The notes beneath the pieces are model-generated. The model saw only the letters and a list, made by a program, of their open reading frames with translations. It made no database searches and was not told the origin of the DNA. From assembly GCA_050743385.1 (NCBI GenBank), contig JBOGFJ010000119.1, positions 1-21,091 of the forward strand: a DNA stretch of 21,091 nucleotides. The letters run 5' to 3'. The position numbers and the translations under genes were made by a program. Shown piece after piece: positions 1-7,885 of this stretch (its first letter is position 1; each line of letters opens with the position of its first letter). The stretch is from JACDBD01 sp050743385 (GTDB lineage Bacteria; Actinomycetota; Acidimicrobiia; IMCC26256; JACDBD01).

Positions 1-1758
1 GGCCTGCACCAGGCGGTCGAGGCCAAGGAGGGGGTGAAGATCAAGGCCGAGAACCAGACGCTGGCGACGATCACCCTCCAGAACTACTTCCGCATGTACG
101 AGAAGCTCGCCGGCATGACCGGTACCGCCGCGACGGAGGCGGGCGAGTTCGCGCACACCTACGGGCTTGAGGTCGTGTCGATCCCCACCAACCGGCCGAT
201 GGTCCGCCAGGACGAGCCCGACCTGATCTACAAGTCCGAGTCGGCCAAGTTCGACGCCGTGGCCGACGACATCGCCGAGAAGCACGAGGAAGGCCAGCCC
301 GTTCTCATCGGCACCATCTCGGTGGAGAAGTCGGAGCGGCTCGCGGGCCTGCTCAACCGGCGGGGCATCCCGCACGAGATCCTCAACGCCAAGCAGCACG
401 AGCGGGAGGCCGGGATCGTCGCCCAGGCGGGGCGGCCGCACGCGGTCACCGTCGCCACCAACATGGCCGGTCGCGGCGTCGACATCCTCCTCGGCGGCAA
501 TCCCGAGGGCCTGGCGCGTCAGGAGCTGCTGGCGTCGGGCACGACGCCCGAGGAGTCGCCGGAGAAGTACGAAGAGCTTGTCGAGCAGTTCCAGGAGGAG
601 TGCGCCGCCGACGGCGACCGTGTCCGCGATGTCGGTGGGCTCTACGTGCTCGGTACCGAACGGCACGAGAGCCGCCGCATCGACAACCAGCTGCGAGGCC
701 GCTCGGGGCGGCAGGGCGACCCTGGGGAGAGCCGCTTCTACCTCTCGCTCGAAGACGATCTGATGCGCTTGTTCGCTACCGGCGCGATGAACTGGGTCAT
801 GGGCAAGGCGTTCCCCGACGACGTCCCCCTCGAGGCGAAGATGGTCACGAAAGCCATCGAGCGCGCCCAGCGCACCGTCGAAGACCGCAACTTCGAGATC
901 CGCAAGGACGTACTCAAGTACGACGAGGTGATGAACGAGCAGCGCAAGGTCATCTACAAGCGCCGCCAGCAGATCCTCGATGGTGGCGATCTCCGCGAGG
1001 AGGCGCTCGAGGCGATCGCGGGAGCGGTGCAGCACGCCGTCGCCATGTGGTGCCCGAGCGACTACCCGGAGGAGTGGGACCTCGACGAGCTGCACCGCCA
1101 GATCCAGGTCACGTACCCCACGAAGATCCCTCGAGAGCGCCTCGACGACGTACAGGAGCGCGAGGGCCTCGTCGCGCTGCTGACCGATGACGCCCTCGAG
1201 CAGTACGAGGCGAAGGAGGGCGACATCGGCAGCGAGAGGCTGCGCGAGATCGAGCGCAGGGTCATGCTCTCGGTGATCGACCAGCACTGGCGCGAGCACC
1301 TCTACGAGATGGACTACCTCCGTGAGGGCATCAATCTGCGCGCCATGGGCCAGAAGGACCCACTCGCCGAATGGCAGCGCGAGGGCTACGACATGTTCGC
1401 CGCCATGATGGATGGCATCCAGGACAACTTCGTTCGCTACGTCTCTCATCTCCAGGTCGTCACCGAGGACGCGCCTCGTCGCGCGCCCCGCAACGTGCGT
1501 TACAGCGCTGCCGAAGATCCGGTGCAGGGTTCGGGCGCGCTCCGGGCGGCGGCCGCGAGCGGGCCACCACCCGAGCTGAACGGCGATGACGGTGGCGTCG
1601 GCGTCGCCGAGGCACCTGCGGCCTCCGCCGTCGCTCCCCAGCAGGTGCCGCCCGAAGACGTCGTCCAGGAGCCGGTGAGGGTCGAGAAGACGCCGGGGCG
1701 CAACGAGCCCTGCTGGTGCGGGAGCGGCAAGAAGTTCAAGCTCTGCCACGGGCGCTGA
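1..1758 (+). CDS. secA: Preprotein translocase ATPase SecA, C-terminal part (5' end outside window)
   Basis: SecA is the cytosolic motor ATPase that pushes preproteins through SecYEG. The reading frame is open from base 1, so the gene starts upstream; 585 residues are visible, roughly the last two thirds of the protein. Visible landmarks are the GMTGTA segment (about residues 39-44 of the visible part), the second nucleotide-binding fold with TNMAGRGVD (153-161), the arginine-finger region QLRGRSGRQGDPGESRF, the helical scaffold with HWREHLYEMDYLR, and a C-terminal zinc motif CWCGSGKKFKLCH after a proline/alanine-rich linker. The zinc tail (CxCx8CH) is the SecB/ribosome-binding type and shows the C-terminus is intact. 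prfB follows after 30 bases on the same strand, the usual actinobacterial order. No competing interpretation. Confidence 0.98.
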   Translation, partial: GLHQAVEAKEGVKIKAENQTLATITLQNYFRMYEKLAGMTGTAATEAGEFAHTYGLEVVSIPTNRPMVRQDEPDLIYKSESAKFDAVADDIAEKHEEGQPVLIGTISVEKSERLAGLLNRRGIPHEILNAKQHEREAGIVAQAGRPHAVTVATNMAGRGVDILLGGNPEGLARQELLASGTTPEESPEKYEELVEQFQEECAADGDRVRDVGGLYVLGTERHESRRIDNQLRGRSGRQGDPGESRFYLSLEDDLMRLFATGAMNWVMGKAFPDDVPLEAKMVTKAIERAQRTVEDRNFEIRKDVLKYDEVMNEQRKVIYKRRQQILDGGDLREEALEAIAGAVQHAVAMWCPSDYPEEWDLDELHRQIQVTYPTKIPRERLDDVQEREGLVALLTDDALEQYEAKEGDIGSERLREIERRVMLSVIDQHWREHLYEMDYLREGINLRAMGQKDPLAEWQREGYDMFAAMMDGIQDNFVRYVSHLQVVTEDAPRRAPRNVRYSAAEDPVQGSGALRAAAASGPPPELNGDDGGVGVAEAPAASAVAPQQVPPEDVVQEPVRVEKTPGRNEPCWCGSGKKFKLCHGR

Positions 1759-1788
1759 AGCGACGCCGACCGGCGCGCCCCGCTGTCG

Positions 1789-2898
1789 ATGCGCGACTTC
1801 ACCGAACCTCTCGCCGATCTCCGCCGCCGTGTGCAGGACGCGCACACCTATCTGCGCATCGACCCCGCGCGCGCCCGGATCGCCGAGCTGGAGGGCGAGG
1901 TCAGCCGACCCGACCTCTGGAACGATCAGGCTGCTGCCCGGCAGGTGAACACCGAGATGGCGCGCCTTCGCGACGACATCGCGCTCGTCGAAGGCCTCGA
2001 CGAGCGCTTGTCCGACCTCGAGACGCTCCACCAGCTCGGTCGTGAGGAAGGCGATGACTCGGTCGAACCCGAGCTCGAGGCCGGAGTCGCGAAGCTGGCG
2101 CACGATCTCGACCAGCTCGAGCTGAGGGCACTGTTCACCGGCGAGCACGACGAACGTGACGCCATCTGCGAGGTGCACTCGGGCGCGGGCGGTACCGACG
2201 CGCAGGACTGGACCGAGATGATGCTGCGTATGTACACCCGCTGGGCCGACCGGCGCGGCTTCGAGGTCGAGCTCGACGAGGTCCAACCGGGCACCGAAGC
2301 CGGGATCTCGTCGGCCACCTTCACGGTGAAGGGTCGCTACGCGTACGGGCTCCTCTCCGGCGAACGGGGCGTTCACCGACTCATCCGCATCTCGCCGTTC
2401 GACGCCAACGCCCGCCGCCAGACGGCGTTCGCGTCGTTCGACGCCGTACCCTCGCTCGACGAGGCGGAGGAGCCCGAGATCGACCCCACCGACCTTCGCA
2501 TCGACACGTACCGGTCGTCGGGAGCAGGCGGTCAGCACGTCAACGTCACCGACTCCGCCGTGCGGATCACCCACATACCGACGGGCGTCGTCGTCTCGTG
2601 CCAGAACGAGCGATCGCAGACGCAGAACAAGGCACGCGCGCTCCAGATCCTGGCCGCGCGCCTCGCCGACCGTCAGCGCGAGGAGCGGAAGCTCGAGCTC
2701 GACGCGCTCTCCGGTGACAAGCGCGACGTCGCGTTCGGGAGCCAGATCCGCACGTACACGCTCGCGCCGTACCAGCTGGTCAAGGACGAGCGGGGAATCC
2801 GCGAGACGGGGAACGTGCAGGCCGTGCTCGACGGCGATCTCGACCCCTTCATCGAGGCCTACCTCCAGTGGCGCCGCCAACACGGAGGTGGCTCCTGA
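1789..2898 (+). CDS. prfB: Peptide chain release factor 2
   Basis: Class I release factor that recognises UGA and UAA stop codons and triggers peptide release on the ribosome. The 369-residue product has the RF2 codon-reading tripeptide SPF (202-204) and the catalytic GGQ loop (247-249, in SGAGGQHVNV), with the typical helical N-terminal domain before them. The SPF tripeptide separates it from RF1, which has PxT. The N-terminal region is one continuous frame from the ATG, so there is no in-frame UGA with programmed +1 frameshift like that of E. coli prfB. No convincing Shine-Dalgarno sequence precedes the ATG; the 30-base gap to secA suggests cotranscription. ftsE begins 40 bases downstream. 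Confidence 0.97.
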   Translation: MRDFTEPLADLRRRVQDAHTYLRIDPARARIAELEGEVSRPDLWNDQAAARQVNTEMARLRDDIALVEGLDERLSDLETLHQLGREEGDDSVEPELEAGVAKLAHDLDQLELRALFTGEHDERDAICEVHSGAGGTDAQDWTEMMLRMYTRWADRRGFEVELDEVQPGTEAGISSATFTVKGRYAYGLLSGERGVHRLIRISPFDANARRQTAFASFDAVPSLDEAEEPEIDPTDLRIDTYRSSGAGGQHVNVTDSAVRITHIPTGVVVSCQNERSQTQNKARALQILAARLADRQREERKLELDALSGDKRDVAFGSQIRTYTLAPYQLVKDERGIRETGNVQAVLDGDLDPFIEAYLQWRRQHGGGS

Positions 2899-2904
2899 TA
2901 CCCT
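2899..2904 (+). promoter_or_regulatory. Possible extended -10 element for ftsEX
   Basis: TACCCT preceded by TG one base earlier (TGATACCCT) lies just at the end of prfB and 34 bases before the ftsE ATG. It fits an actinobacterial extended -10 (TGnTAnnnT). I see no good -35 element. It could give ftsE-ftsX a promoter of their own besides readthrough from prfB. Confidence 0.25.
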
Positions 2905-2938
2905 TTCGCCGACTCCCTCCCCTCATGCTGACGGTTGC

Positions 2939-3625
2939 ATGATCAGGTTCGAGAACGTCACCAAGGTCTACAACCCCGACGTCGTCGCGCTCCGCGACCT
3001 GTCGCTCGACGTCCAGAAAGGCGAGTTCGTCTTCATCGTCGGCCCGTCGGGCTCGGGGAAGTCGACCGCCCTCAGGCTGCTGCTGCGCGAGGAGACCGCC
3101 ACCGACGGCCGCATCATCGTCGCCGGCCGTGACATCTCCCGGTTGAGCAGCTGGAAGGTGCCTCAGCTCCGGCGCAACATCGGTTGTGTCTTCCAGGACT
3201 ACAAGCTCCTGCCCAACAAGACGATCTACGAGAACGTGGCGTTCGCGTCCGAGGTGATCGGCCGCCCGCGTCACGTCGTGCAGGCACAGACGCCCCAGAT
3301 CCTCGACCTCGTCGGCCTGGCCAAGAAGGCGGAACGGTTCCCCGCCGAGCTCTCCGGTGGCGAGCAGCAGCGCGTCTCGATCGCCCGCGCGTTCGTCAAC
3401 CGGCCGTTGATCCTCCTCGCCGACGAGCCCACCGGCAACCTCGACCCCGCCACGACGGTCGGCATCATGCGCCTGCTCGACCGGATCAACCGCACGGGCA
3501 CCACGGTCGTGATGGCCACCCACGACCAGCGCATCGTCGACGCCATGCGCCGGCGCGTCATCGAGCTCGATCGCGGCGCGATCGTGCGCGACCAGGCTCG
3601 GGGCGTCTACGGAGTCGGGAGCTAG
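2939..3625 (+). CDS. ftsE: Cell division ATP-binding protein FtsE
   Basis: ABC ATPase that pairs with FtsX at the division site and drives activation of cell-wall hydrolases across the membrane. From the ATG at 2939 it is 228 residues, the usual FtsE length; the longer open frame upstream is prfB read in another frame. Motifs: Walker A GPSGSGKST (35-43), Q-loop in VFQDYKLLP (84-92), signature LSGGEQQR (138-145), Walker B LILLADEP (157-164) and H-loop His195. The sequence IRFENVTKVY at the start and DYKLLPNKTIYENV are strongly FtsE-like. ftsX starts 5 bases after the stop, so the two are almost certainly translated together. Confidence 0.96.
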   Translation: MIRFENVTKVYNPDVVALRDLSLDVQKGEFVFIVGPSGSGKSTALRLLLREETATDGRIIVAGRDISRLSSWKVPQLRRNIGCVFQDYKLLPNKTIYENVAFASEVIGRPRHVVQAQTPQILDLVGLAKKAERFPAELSGGEQQRVSIARAFVNRPLILLADEPTGNLDPATTVGIMRLLDRINRTGTTVVMATHDQRIVDAMRRRVIELDRGAIVRDQARGVYGVGS

Positions 3626-3630
3626 CGTCG

Positions 3631-4509
3631 GTGAACAAGCTCCGCTACTTCGTGCGCGAGACCCTCATCTCGTTGCGTCGCAACCTGCTCATGACGCTGG
3701 CCGGCATCCTCACCGTCACGGTGTCGCTCATGCTCTTCGGCGGGATCCTGCTGTTCCAGACCTGGGTCGACCACGGCACCGAGCAATGGAAGCACGGGGT
3801 CGAGTTCGAGGTCTTCATGGTGGTCAATCCGACCGAGGAGCAGCTCGACGGGGTACGCGGCGAGCTCGATTCCGACCGGCGGGTTCGCCAGTACTTCTTC
3901 CTCAGCAAGGAAGATGCCTACGAGGAGTTCCAGCGGCTCTTCTCCGACCAGCCCGACCTGGTGGAGGCGACCAGCCCGGAGGCCTTGCCCCCGTCGTTCC
4001 GGGTCGCGCCCGAGCAGGTGGAGGACACCGAGGACCTGAAGGAGAAGTACGCCACCTTCGCGGGAGTCGATTCGGTCGCCACGCCCGACGAGGCCGTCCG
4101 CGACCTGATCGACGTCACCGGGTTCCTCCGGCTGGGCTTCATCGCGCTCGCCCTCGTCCTGCTGGCCTCGGCGCTGTTCCTCATCGTGAACACGATCCGC
4201 CTGGCCACCTTCGCCCGCCGGCGCGAGATCGAGGTCATGAAGCTCGTGGGCGCGTCCAACTGGTTCGTCCGGATCCCGTTCATGGCCGAAGGCCTGGTGC
4301 AGGGGGCAGTGGGGGCCGGCTTGGCCGTGGGCGGGATGTTCGTGGTGCAGCGCGTCTTCGCCAGCATCGAGAACCGCAGGGGCTTCTTCGAGGGCTTCTA
4401 CGTCACGACTGGCAACGCCGGGCGGATCGGCATCATGATCCTCGTCCTCGGGGCGGTGATCGGCGTGCTCGGCTCGTCCATCGGCCTCCGGCGCTTCCTT
4501 CGCACCTGA
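3631..4509 (+). CDS. ftsX: Cell division membrane protein FtsX
   Basis: Integral membrane partner of FtsE. From the GTG at 3631 it is 292 residues. Topology read from the sequence: a short cytosolic N-terminus (RYFVRETLISLRRN), one membrane helix (about 21-43), a large extracytoplasmic domain (about 45-160) rich in acidic residues, then three further helices (about 167-188, 222-240 and 265-286). That is the FtsX four-helix pattern. The extracytoplasmic loop is the part that in characterised systems binds the hydrolase or its activator (EnvC, PcsB, CwlO, RipC). The next gene on this strand encodes a secreted coiled-coil M23 peptidase, the likely partner. GTG start chosen because it follows ftsE by 5 bases and precedes the conserved N-terminal helix. 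Confidence 0.95.
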   Translation: MNKLRYFVRETLISLRRNLLMTLAGILTVTVSLMLFGGILLFQTWVDHGTEQWKHGVEFEVFMVVNPTEEQLDGVRGELDSDRRVRQYFFLSKEDAYEEFQRLFSDQPDLVEATSPEALPPSFRVAPEQVEDTEDLKEKYATFAGVDSVATPDEAVRDLIDVTGFLRLGFIALALVLLASALFLIVNTIRLATFARRREIEVMKLVGASNWFVRIPFMAEGLVQGAVGAGLAVGGMFVVQRVFASIENRRGFFEGFYVTTGNAGRIGIMILVLGAVIGVLGSSIGLRRFLRT

Positions 4510-4579
4510 CACCAAGCGGGACTTTTCCGGCTTTTCGTGCTAAACAGTCCCCGGCCAGGCCCCCCCGAGACCCCGGTTG

Positions 4580-4608
4580 TTGCTCCTGTTGCCTGTGTTG
4601 TTTAGCCT
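4580..4608 (+). promoter_or_regulatory. Candidate promoter of the M23 peptidase gene, giving a leaderless transcript
   Basis: TTGCTC (4580-4585), a 17-base spacer and TAGCCT (4603-4608, fits TAnnnT) lie in the 108-base gap after ftsX. The GTG start at 4618 is only 9 bases beyond the -10, about where transcription should start, and no Shine-Dalgarno is present. This implies a leaderless mRNA, common in actinobacteria. The same gap has an inverted repeat GGGACT (4518-4523) / AGTCCC (4546-4551) with a 22-base loop, of unknown role. Confidence 0.4.
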
Positions 4609-4617
4609 GAACCGGCC

Positions 4618-5802
4618 GTGACCCCCGTCCGCCTCCTCCGCTCTGCCGTCGCGCTCGCGCTCCTCGCAGGCGTGGGTGCGCTCGCTCCCGTCTCCGGTGC
4701 CCAGGAGGATCCCGACCCGAAGTCGCGCCAGGAGCTCGAGGAAGCGATCGGCCATGCCTCGGCCGAGGAGACGGCCGCCCTCGCCGAGGTGGAAGAGGTC
4801 AGGGCACGCCGGGCCGACCTCGAGGCGGTCGCCCGCCAGCTCGAGGCCCAGATCGCCGCGGCCACGCAGCGCTTCGAGGTCGCCCAGCGCGAGGTCGACC
4901 GCATCGGCGCCGACATCGCCGAGGTCCAGGCCGAGATCGACCGCCTCCAGGCCGAGATCGACGCCTCGCAGGCGCAGTTCGAGGAATCAGCCGCCACCTT
5001 GTACCGCAACGGTGGCGGGGCCGCCGACGCCATCTCGGTGTTGACCTTCGCCGACGACCCCGGCCAGGGCATTGCCGCCCGGCGCTACATGCGCCAGGTC
5101 GCCCACGACGCCCAGGACGAGATCGACGACTACGACGCCCTCCAGGACGACGTCGACGCGGCGAAGGAGGAGCTCGAGGCACAGCAGGACCTGGCCGAGG
5201 AGGCGCGGGCGGTCGCCGAGGCCGGGCGGGCCGAGGTCCAGCGCCTGCGGGCCGAGCACGAGCCCGCCCGGGCCGCCGCCGAGGAGGAGGAGGCCCGAGA
5301 GGAGGAGCTGCTCGAGAGCGTCCGGGCCCGGCGGGCGGAGTTCGAGGCCCAGCTCGCCCAGCTCGAGGCCGAGCAGCAGGCGCTCGCCCAGGGCGTGAGC
5401 CGGGGCAGCGGCACCGGCAACGGCCGGTTCAAGTGGCCGTGCAGCGGCGGGGTGGTCAGCGGGTTCGGCAACCGCACGCACCCGATCTCGGGGACGAGCC
5501 GCATGCACTCGGGCGTCGACATCAACTGCGCCAACGGCGCGCCCATCAGCGCGGCCGGCGACGGCGTCGTCGTCGAAGCCGGCTCACGCGGCGGCTACGG
5601 GAACGCAGTCGTCATCGACCACGGTGACGGGCTCGCCACGCTCTACGCCCACCAGTCGAGCATCGCGGCGTCATCGGGCCAGCAGGTGAAAACCGGCGAC
5701 GTGATCGGCTACGTCGGCTCCACCGGCTACTCGACCGGCCCCCACCTCCACTGGGAGGTCTGGGTCAACGGCACCCCCGTCGACCCGCTCGGCTATTCCT
5801 GA
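4618..5802 (+). CDS. Secreted coiled-coil M23 peptidase, probable FtsEX-controlled hydrolase
   Basis: Predicted extracellular peptidoglycan endopeptidase of 394 residues. A signal peptide (about 1-28: LLRSAVALALLAGVGALAP then SGAQ) is followed by a long heptad-rich coiled coil in two halves (about 35-128 and 160-258) with a short non-helical insert around NGGGAADAISVL. A Ser/Gly linker leads to a LytM/M23 domain (about 270-394). The zinc and catalytic residues are all present: His297 and Asp301 (HSGVD), His345 (YAH), His376 and His378 (HLHWE). This layout matches EnvC, but EnvC's LytM domain is degenerate and activates an amidase, while this one looks enzymatically competent. The position after ftsEX supports direct control by FtsEX. 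The GTG start fits a leaderless promoter directly upstream. Confidence 0.9.
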   Translation: MTPVRLLRSAVALALLAGVGALAPVSGAQEDPDPKSRQELEEAIGHASAEETAALAEVEEVRARRADLEAVARQLEAQIAAATQRFEVAQREVDRIGADIAEVQAEIDRLQAEIDASQAQFEESAATLYRNGGGAADAISVLTFADDPGQGIAARRYMRQVAHDAQDEIDDYDALQDDVDAAKEELEAQQDLAEEARAVAEAGRAEVQRLRAEHEPARAAAEEEEAREEELLESVRARRAEFEAQLAQLEAEQQALAQGVSRGSGTGNGRFKWPCSGGVVSGFGNRTHPISGTSRMHSGVDINCANGAPISAAGDGVVVEAGSRGGYGNAVVIDHGDGLATLYAHQSSIAASSGQQVKTGDVIGYVGSTGYSTGPHLHWEVWVNGTPVDPLGYS

Positions 5803-5816
5803 CTCGTCGCGTCAGG
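5798..5816. terminator. Small hairpin between convergent genes
   Basis: CCTGAC (5798-5803) and GTCAGG (5811-5816) form a perfect 6-bp stem with a 7-base loop. It covers the stop codon of the M23 gene and the 15-base gap before the stop of the convergent peroxiredoxin gene. There is no U-tract on either strand, so it may be a weak bidirectional terminator or simply limit read-through. Confidence 0.35.
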
Positions 5817-5817
5817 G

Positions 5818-6453
5818 CTACTTGTTCGGCTGTGGGGTCACCCGCAAGTAGGGCTTGATCGTCTTCCAGCCCTTCGGGAACTTCGCCTTGGCCTCTTCGT
5901 CGGAGACGGTCCCCGAGATGATGGTGTCGTCACCGTCCTGCCAGTCGACCGGCGTGGAGACGCTGTACCCGGAGGTCAGCTGGAGCGAGTCGATGACTCG
6001 CAGGATCTCGTCGATGTTGCGGCCGGTGCTCTGCGGATAGGTGATGATCAGCTTCACCTTCTTGTCCGGCCCGATGACGAACACGTTGCGTACCGTGACG
6101 GTGTCGCTCGCGTTCGGGTGGATCATGTCGTAGAGGCTCGAGACCTTCCGGTCGGGATCGGCGATGAGCGGGAAGTTCGGCGCCGCGCCCTGCGTCTCCT
6201 CGATGTCCTTGGACCAGCCCTGGTGCGAATCGAGCGGGTCGACGCTGACGCCGATGAGCTTCACGTTCCGCCGGTCGAACTCGGGCTTGCGGTTTGCGAA
6301 CGCGCCCAGTTCGGTCGTGCATACGGGCGTGAAGTCCTTCGGGTGGGAGAACAGCAGACCCCAGCTGTCGCCGAGGTACTCGTGGAAGCTGACGGTGCCC
6401 TCGGTGGTCTCGGCCGTGAAGTCGGGGGCCTCGTCGCCCAAGCGGATTGCCAT
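5818..6453 (-). CDS. 1-Cys peroxiredoxin (Prx6 type)
   Basis: Thiol peroxidase reducing hydrogen peroxide or organic hydroperoxides in the cytosol. The 211-residue product has the thioredoxin-like fold signature with peroxidatic Cys45 in PKDFTPVCTTELG. Cys45 is the only cysteine, so it is a 1-Cys enzyme needing an external thiol, plausibly mycothiol or a redoxin. The extended C-terminal domain after about residue 160 (STPVDWQDGDD...FPKGWKTIKPYLR) is characteristic of the Prx6 subfamily. The ATG at 6453 is chosen because a Shine-Dalgarno (AGGAGA on the minus strand, 6461-6466) lies 7 bases upstream and the conserved N-terminus MAIRLGDEAPDF starts there; the open frame runs further but into noncoding-like sequence. 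Confidence 0.95.
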   Translation of the reverse strand: MAIRLGDEAPDFTAETTEGTVSFHEYLGDSWGLLFSHPKDFTPVCTTELGAFANRKPEFDRRNVKLIGVSVDPLDSHQGWSKDIEETQGAAPNFPLIADPDRKVSSLYDMIHPNASDTVTVRNVFVIGPDKKVKLIITYPQSTGRNIDEILRVIDSLQLTSGYSVSTPVDWQDGDDTIISGTVSDEEAKAKFPKGWKTIKPYLRVTPQPNK

Positions 6454-6519
6454 GTCGTCGTCTCCTGTGAATCGTCTGCGGGTGCGGAAACCGATCACGC
6501 CCGGGGAGCGCGCGCGGTC

Positions 6520-6548
6520 AAGATACCGGCACCTCCGCCAAAAGTCGA
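6520..6548 (-). promoter_or_regulatory. Candidate promoter of the peroxiredoxin gene
   Basis: On the minus strand, TCGACT (6543-6548, 4 of 6 matches to TTGACA), a 17-base spacer, then TATCTT (6520-6525, 4 of 6 to TATAAT). This would give a 5' leader of about 60 bases before the start codon at 6453. No operator-like palindrome is evident here. Confidence 0.45.
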
Positions 6549-6585
6549 GCGAACAGGTCGGGAATAGGGATCGAGGACCGGACTG

Positions 6586-7872
6586 TTGACATCGCCCCCG
6601 CGTCCTCGGGTCGCGGCCCGGCTGCGCGGCCTGGCCGTCGACACCGGGCCGCTGCGCCGCCACCGCGACTTCCGCCTGCTGTGGACCGGCGAGCTGGTCT
6701 CGCAGGCGGGCACCCAGGTCGGCCTCGTGACCGTGTTCATCCAGGTGTTCGAGATCACCGACTCGTCGGCGGCCGTCGGGGCGATCGGCTTGGCGCAGCT
6801 CGGGCCCCTGATCGTGATGACGCTGCTGGGCGGGCCGCTGATCGACCGGTTCGACCGTCGCCGGCTCCTGATGCTCGCCGCCGCCGGGCAGGCGGTGGCG
6901 TCCGCGGTGCTCTTCCTGGGGGCCCTCGCCGGAGAGCCGCCGCTCGCGCTCGTGTACGCCGCCGCCGGTCTCGCCGGCGGGCTCGGCGGCTTCGCCCTCT
7001 CGACGCGGTCCGCGGCCACGCCCAACACGGTCCCGCCGGCCGAGCTCTCGCCCGCGATCGCCCTCAACCAGGTGATGTGGCAGACCTGCCAGATCGTCGG
7101 GCCCGCCGTCGGCGGTGTCATCGTCGCCCGCGCCGGCTTGGCGTGGGCCTACGGCCTCGACGTCGCCAGCTTCGCGGCCGTCATCGTCACCACCGCGCTC
7201 ATGTCGCCCCAGCCGCCTCGGAACGGCGGCGTCCCGACGAGCGCAGGGTGGCACGGCGTGGTCGAGGGCATCCGCTACCTGAAGGGACGCCGGGTCCTCC
7301 AGTCGATCTTCGCCGCCGATCTCGTGGCCATGATCTTCGGCATGCCGCGGGCGCTGTTCCCGGTGCTCGCCCTCACGCAGTTCCACCGTGGCGAAGAGGT
7401 CGTGGGCGCGCTGTTCAGCGCCGTGGCCGTCGGCGCGCTTCTCGGCGCGCTGACGACGGGGTGGGTCGGGCGCATCCGGCGGCAGGGTCTCGCCGTGCTC
7501 GTCGCGGTCGGCATCTGGGGTCTCGGCATCGCCGCATTCGGGCTCGTCGGCGACCTGCTCTGGATCGCGTTCGGGTGCCTCGCCGCCGCCGGTGCCGCCG
7601 ACGTGATCTCGGCGGTGTTCCGCGGGACGATCCTCCAGCAGTCGACGCCCGACGCGTTGCGGGGCCGCCTCTCGGCACTGAACATCGTCGTGGTCGCCGG
7701 CGGACCTCGCCTCGGGGACTTCGAGGCCGGGGTCGTAGCGGCGGCGTTCACGCCCACCGTGTCGGTCGTGTCGGGCGGGTTGGCGTGCGTCGGCGGCGTC
7801 ATCGTCCTCGCCGCCGCCGTGCCCGAGTTCGCGAGGTACGAGGCACCCCGGGAGACCGAAGCGCCGGCGTGA
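6586..7872 (+). CDS. Major facilitator superfamily exporter, EntS-like
   Basis: Multi-pass membrane transporter of 428 residues from a TTG start, the usual length for a 12-helix MFS protein. The N-terminus RHRDFRLLWTGELVSQAGTQVG is typical of the EntS/MFS_3 exporter branch. The loop 2-3 motif A-like stretch GGPLIDRFDRRRLL lies at about 82-95, and GALFSAVAVGALLGAL / TTGWVGRIRRQG marks the second half. Related proteins export siderophores or drugs; the substrate cannot be told from sequence. The start is uncertain: the TTG at 6586 is the first initiator-type codon of the frame, with no ATG or GTG before the conserved region. Its first six bases read TTGACA, which is probably chance. It converges with the acetyltransferase gene, 13 bases between stops. 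Confidence 0.88.
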   Translation: MTSPPRPRVAARLRGLAVDTGPLRRHRDFRLLWTGELVSQAGTQVGLVTVFIQVFEITDSSAAVGAIGLAQLGPLIVMTLLGGPLIDRFDRRRLLMLAAAGQAVASAVLFLGALAGEPPLALVYAAAGLAGGLGGFALSTRSAATPNTVPPAELSPAIALNQVMWQTCQIVGPAVGGVIVARAGLAWAYGLDVASFAAVIVTTALMSPQPPRNGGVPTSAGWHGVVEGIRYLKGRRVLQSIFAADLVAMIFGMPRALFPVLALTQFHRGEEVVGALFSAVAVGALLGALTTGWVGRIRRQGLAVLVAVGIWGLGIAAFGLVGDLLWIAFGCLAAAGAADVISAVFRGTILQQSTPDALRGRLSALNIVVVAGGPRLGDFEAGVVAAAFTPTVSVVSGGLACVGGVIVLAAAVPEFARYEAPRETEAPA

Positions 7873-7885
7873 CGACGACCGCGGG

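Noticed and set aside
1789..1900. Programmed frameshift in prfB
   Set aside because: The N-terminal coding region is one continuous frame with no in-frame UGA and no slippery CUU-UGA context.
3622..4515. Long minus-strand open frame opposite ftsX, 297 codons
   Set aside because: Its product is a low-complexity mix rich in His, Asp, Glu and Arg, typical of antisense frames in high-GC DNA, and ftsX on the plus strand is unmistakable.
4510..4617. Riboswitch (for example c-di-AMP type, often found before cell-wall hydrolase genes) in the ftsX-M23 gap
   Set aside because: The gap is short, the conserved riboswitch segments are not visible, and a promoter adjacent to the start codon would leave no leader for it.
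6586..6591. Perfect TTGACA as a -35 element
   Set aside because: It coincides with the first codons of the MFS gene and no TAnnnT element follows at 16-18 bases.
6454..7386. Upstream extension of the peroxiredoxin frame and the 208-codon minus-strand frame over the MFS gene
   Set aside because: Both are antisense to the MFS gene, have skewed composition and no family features. The peroxiredoxin start at 6453 has a good ribosome site.
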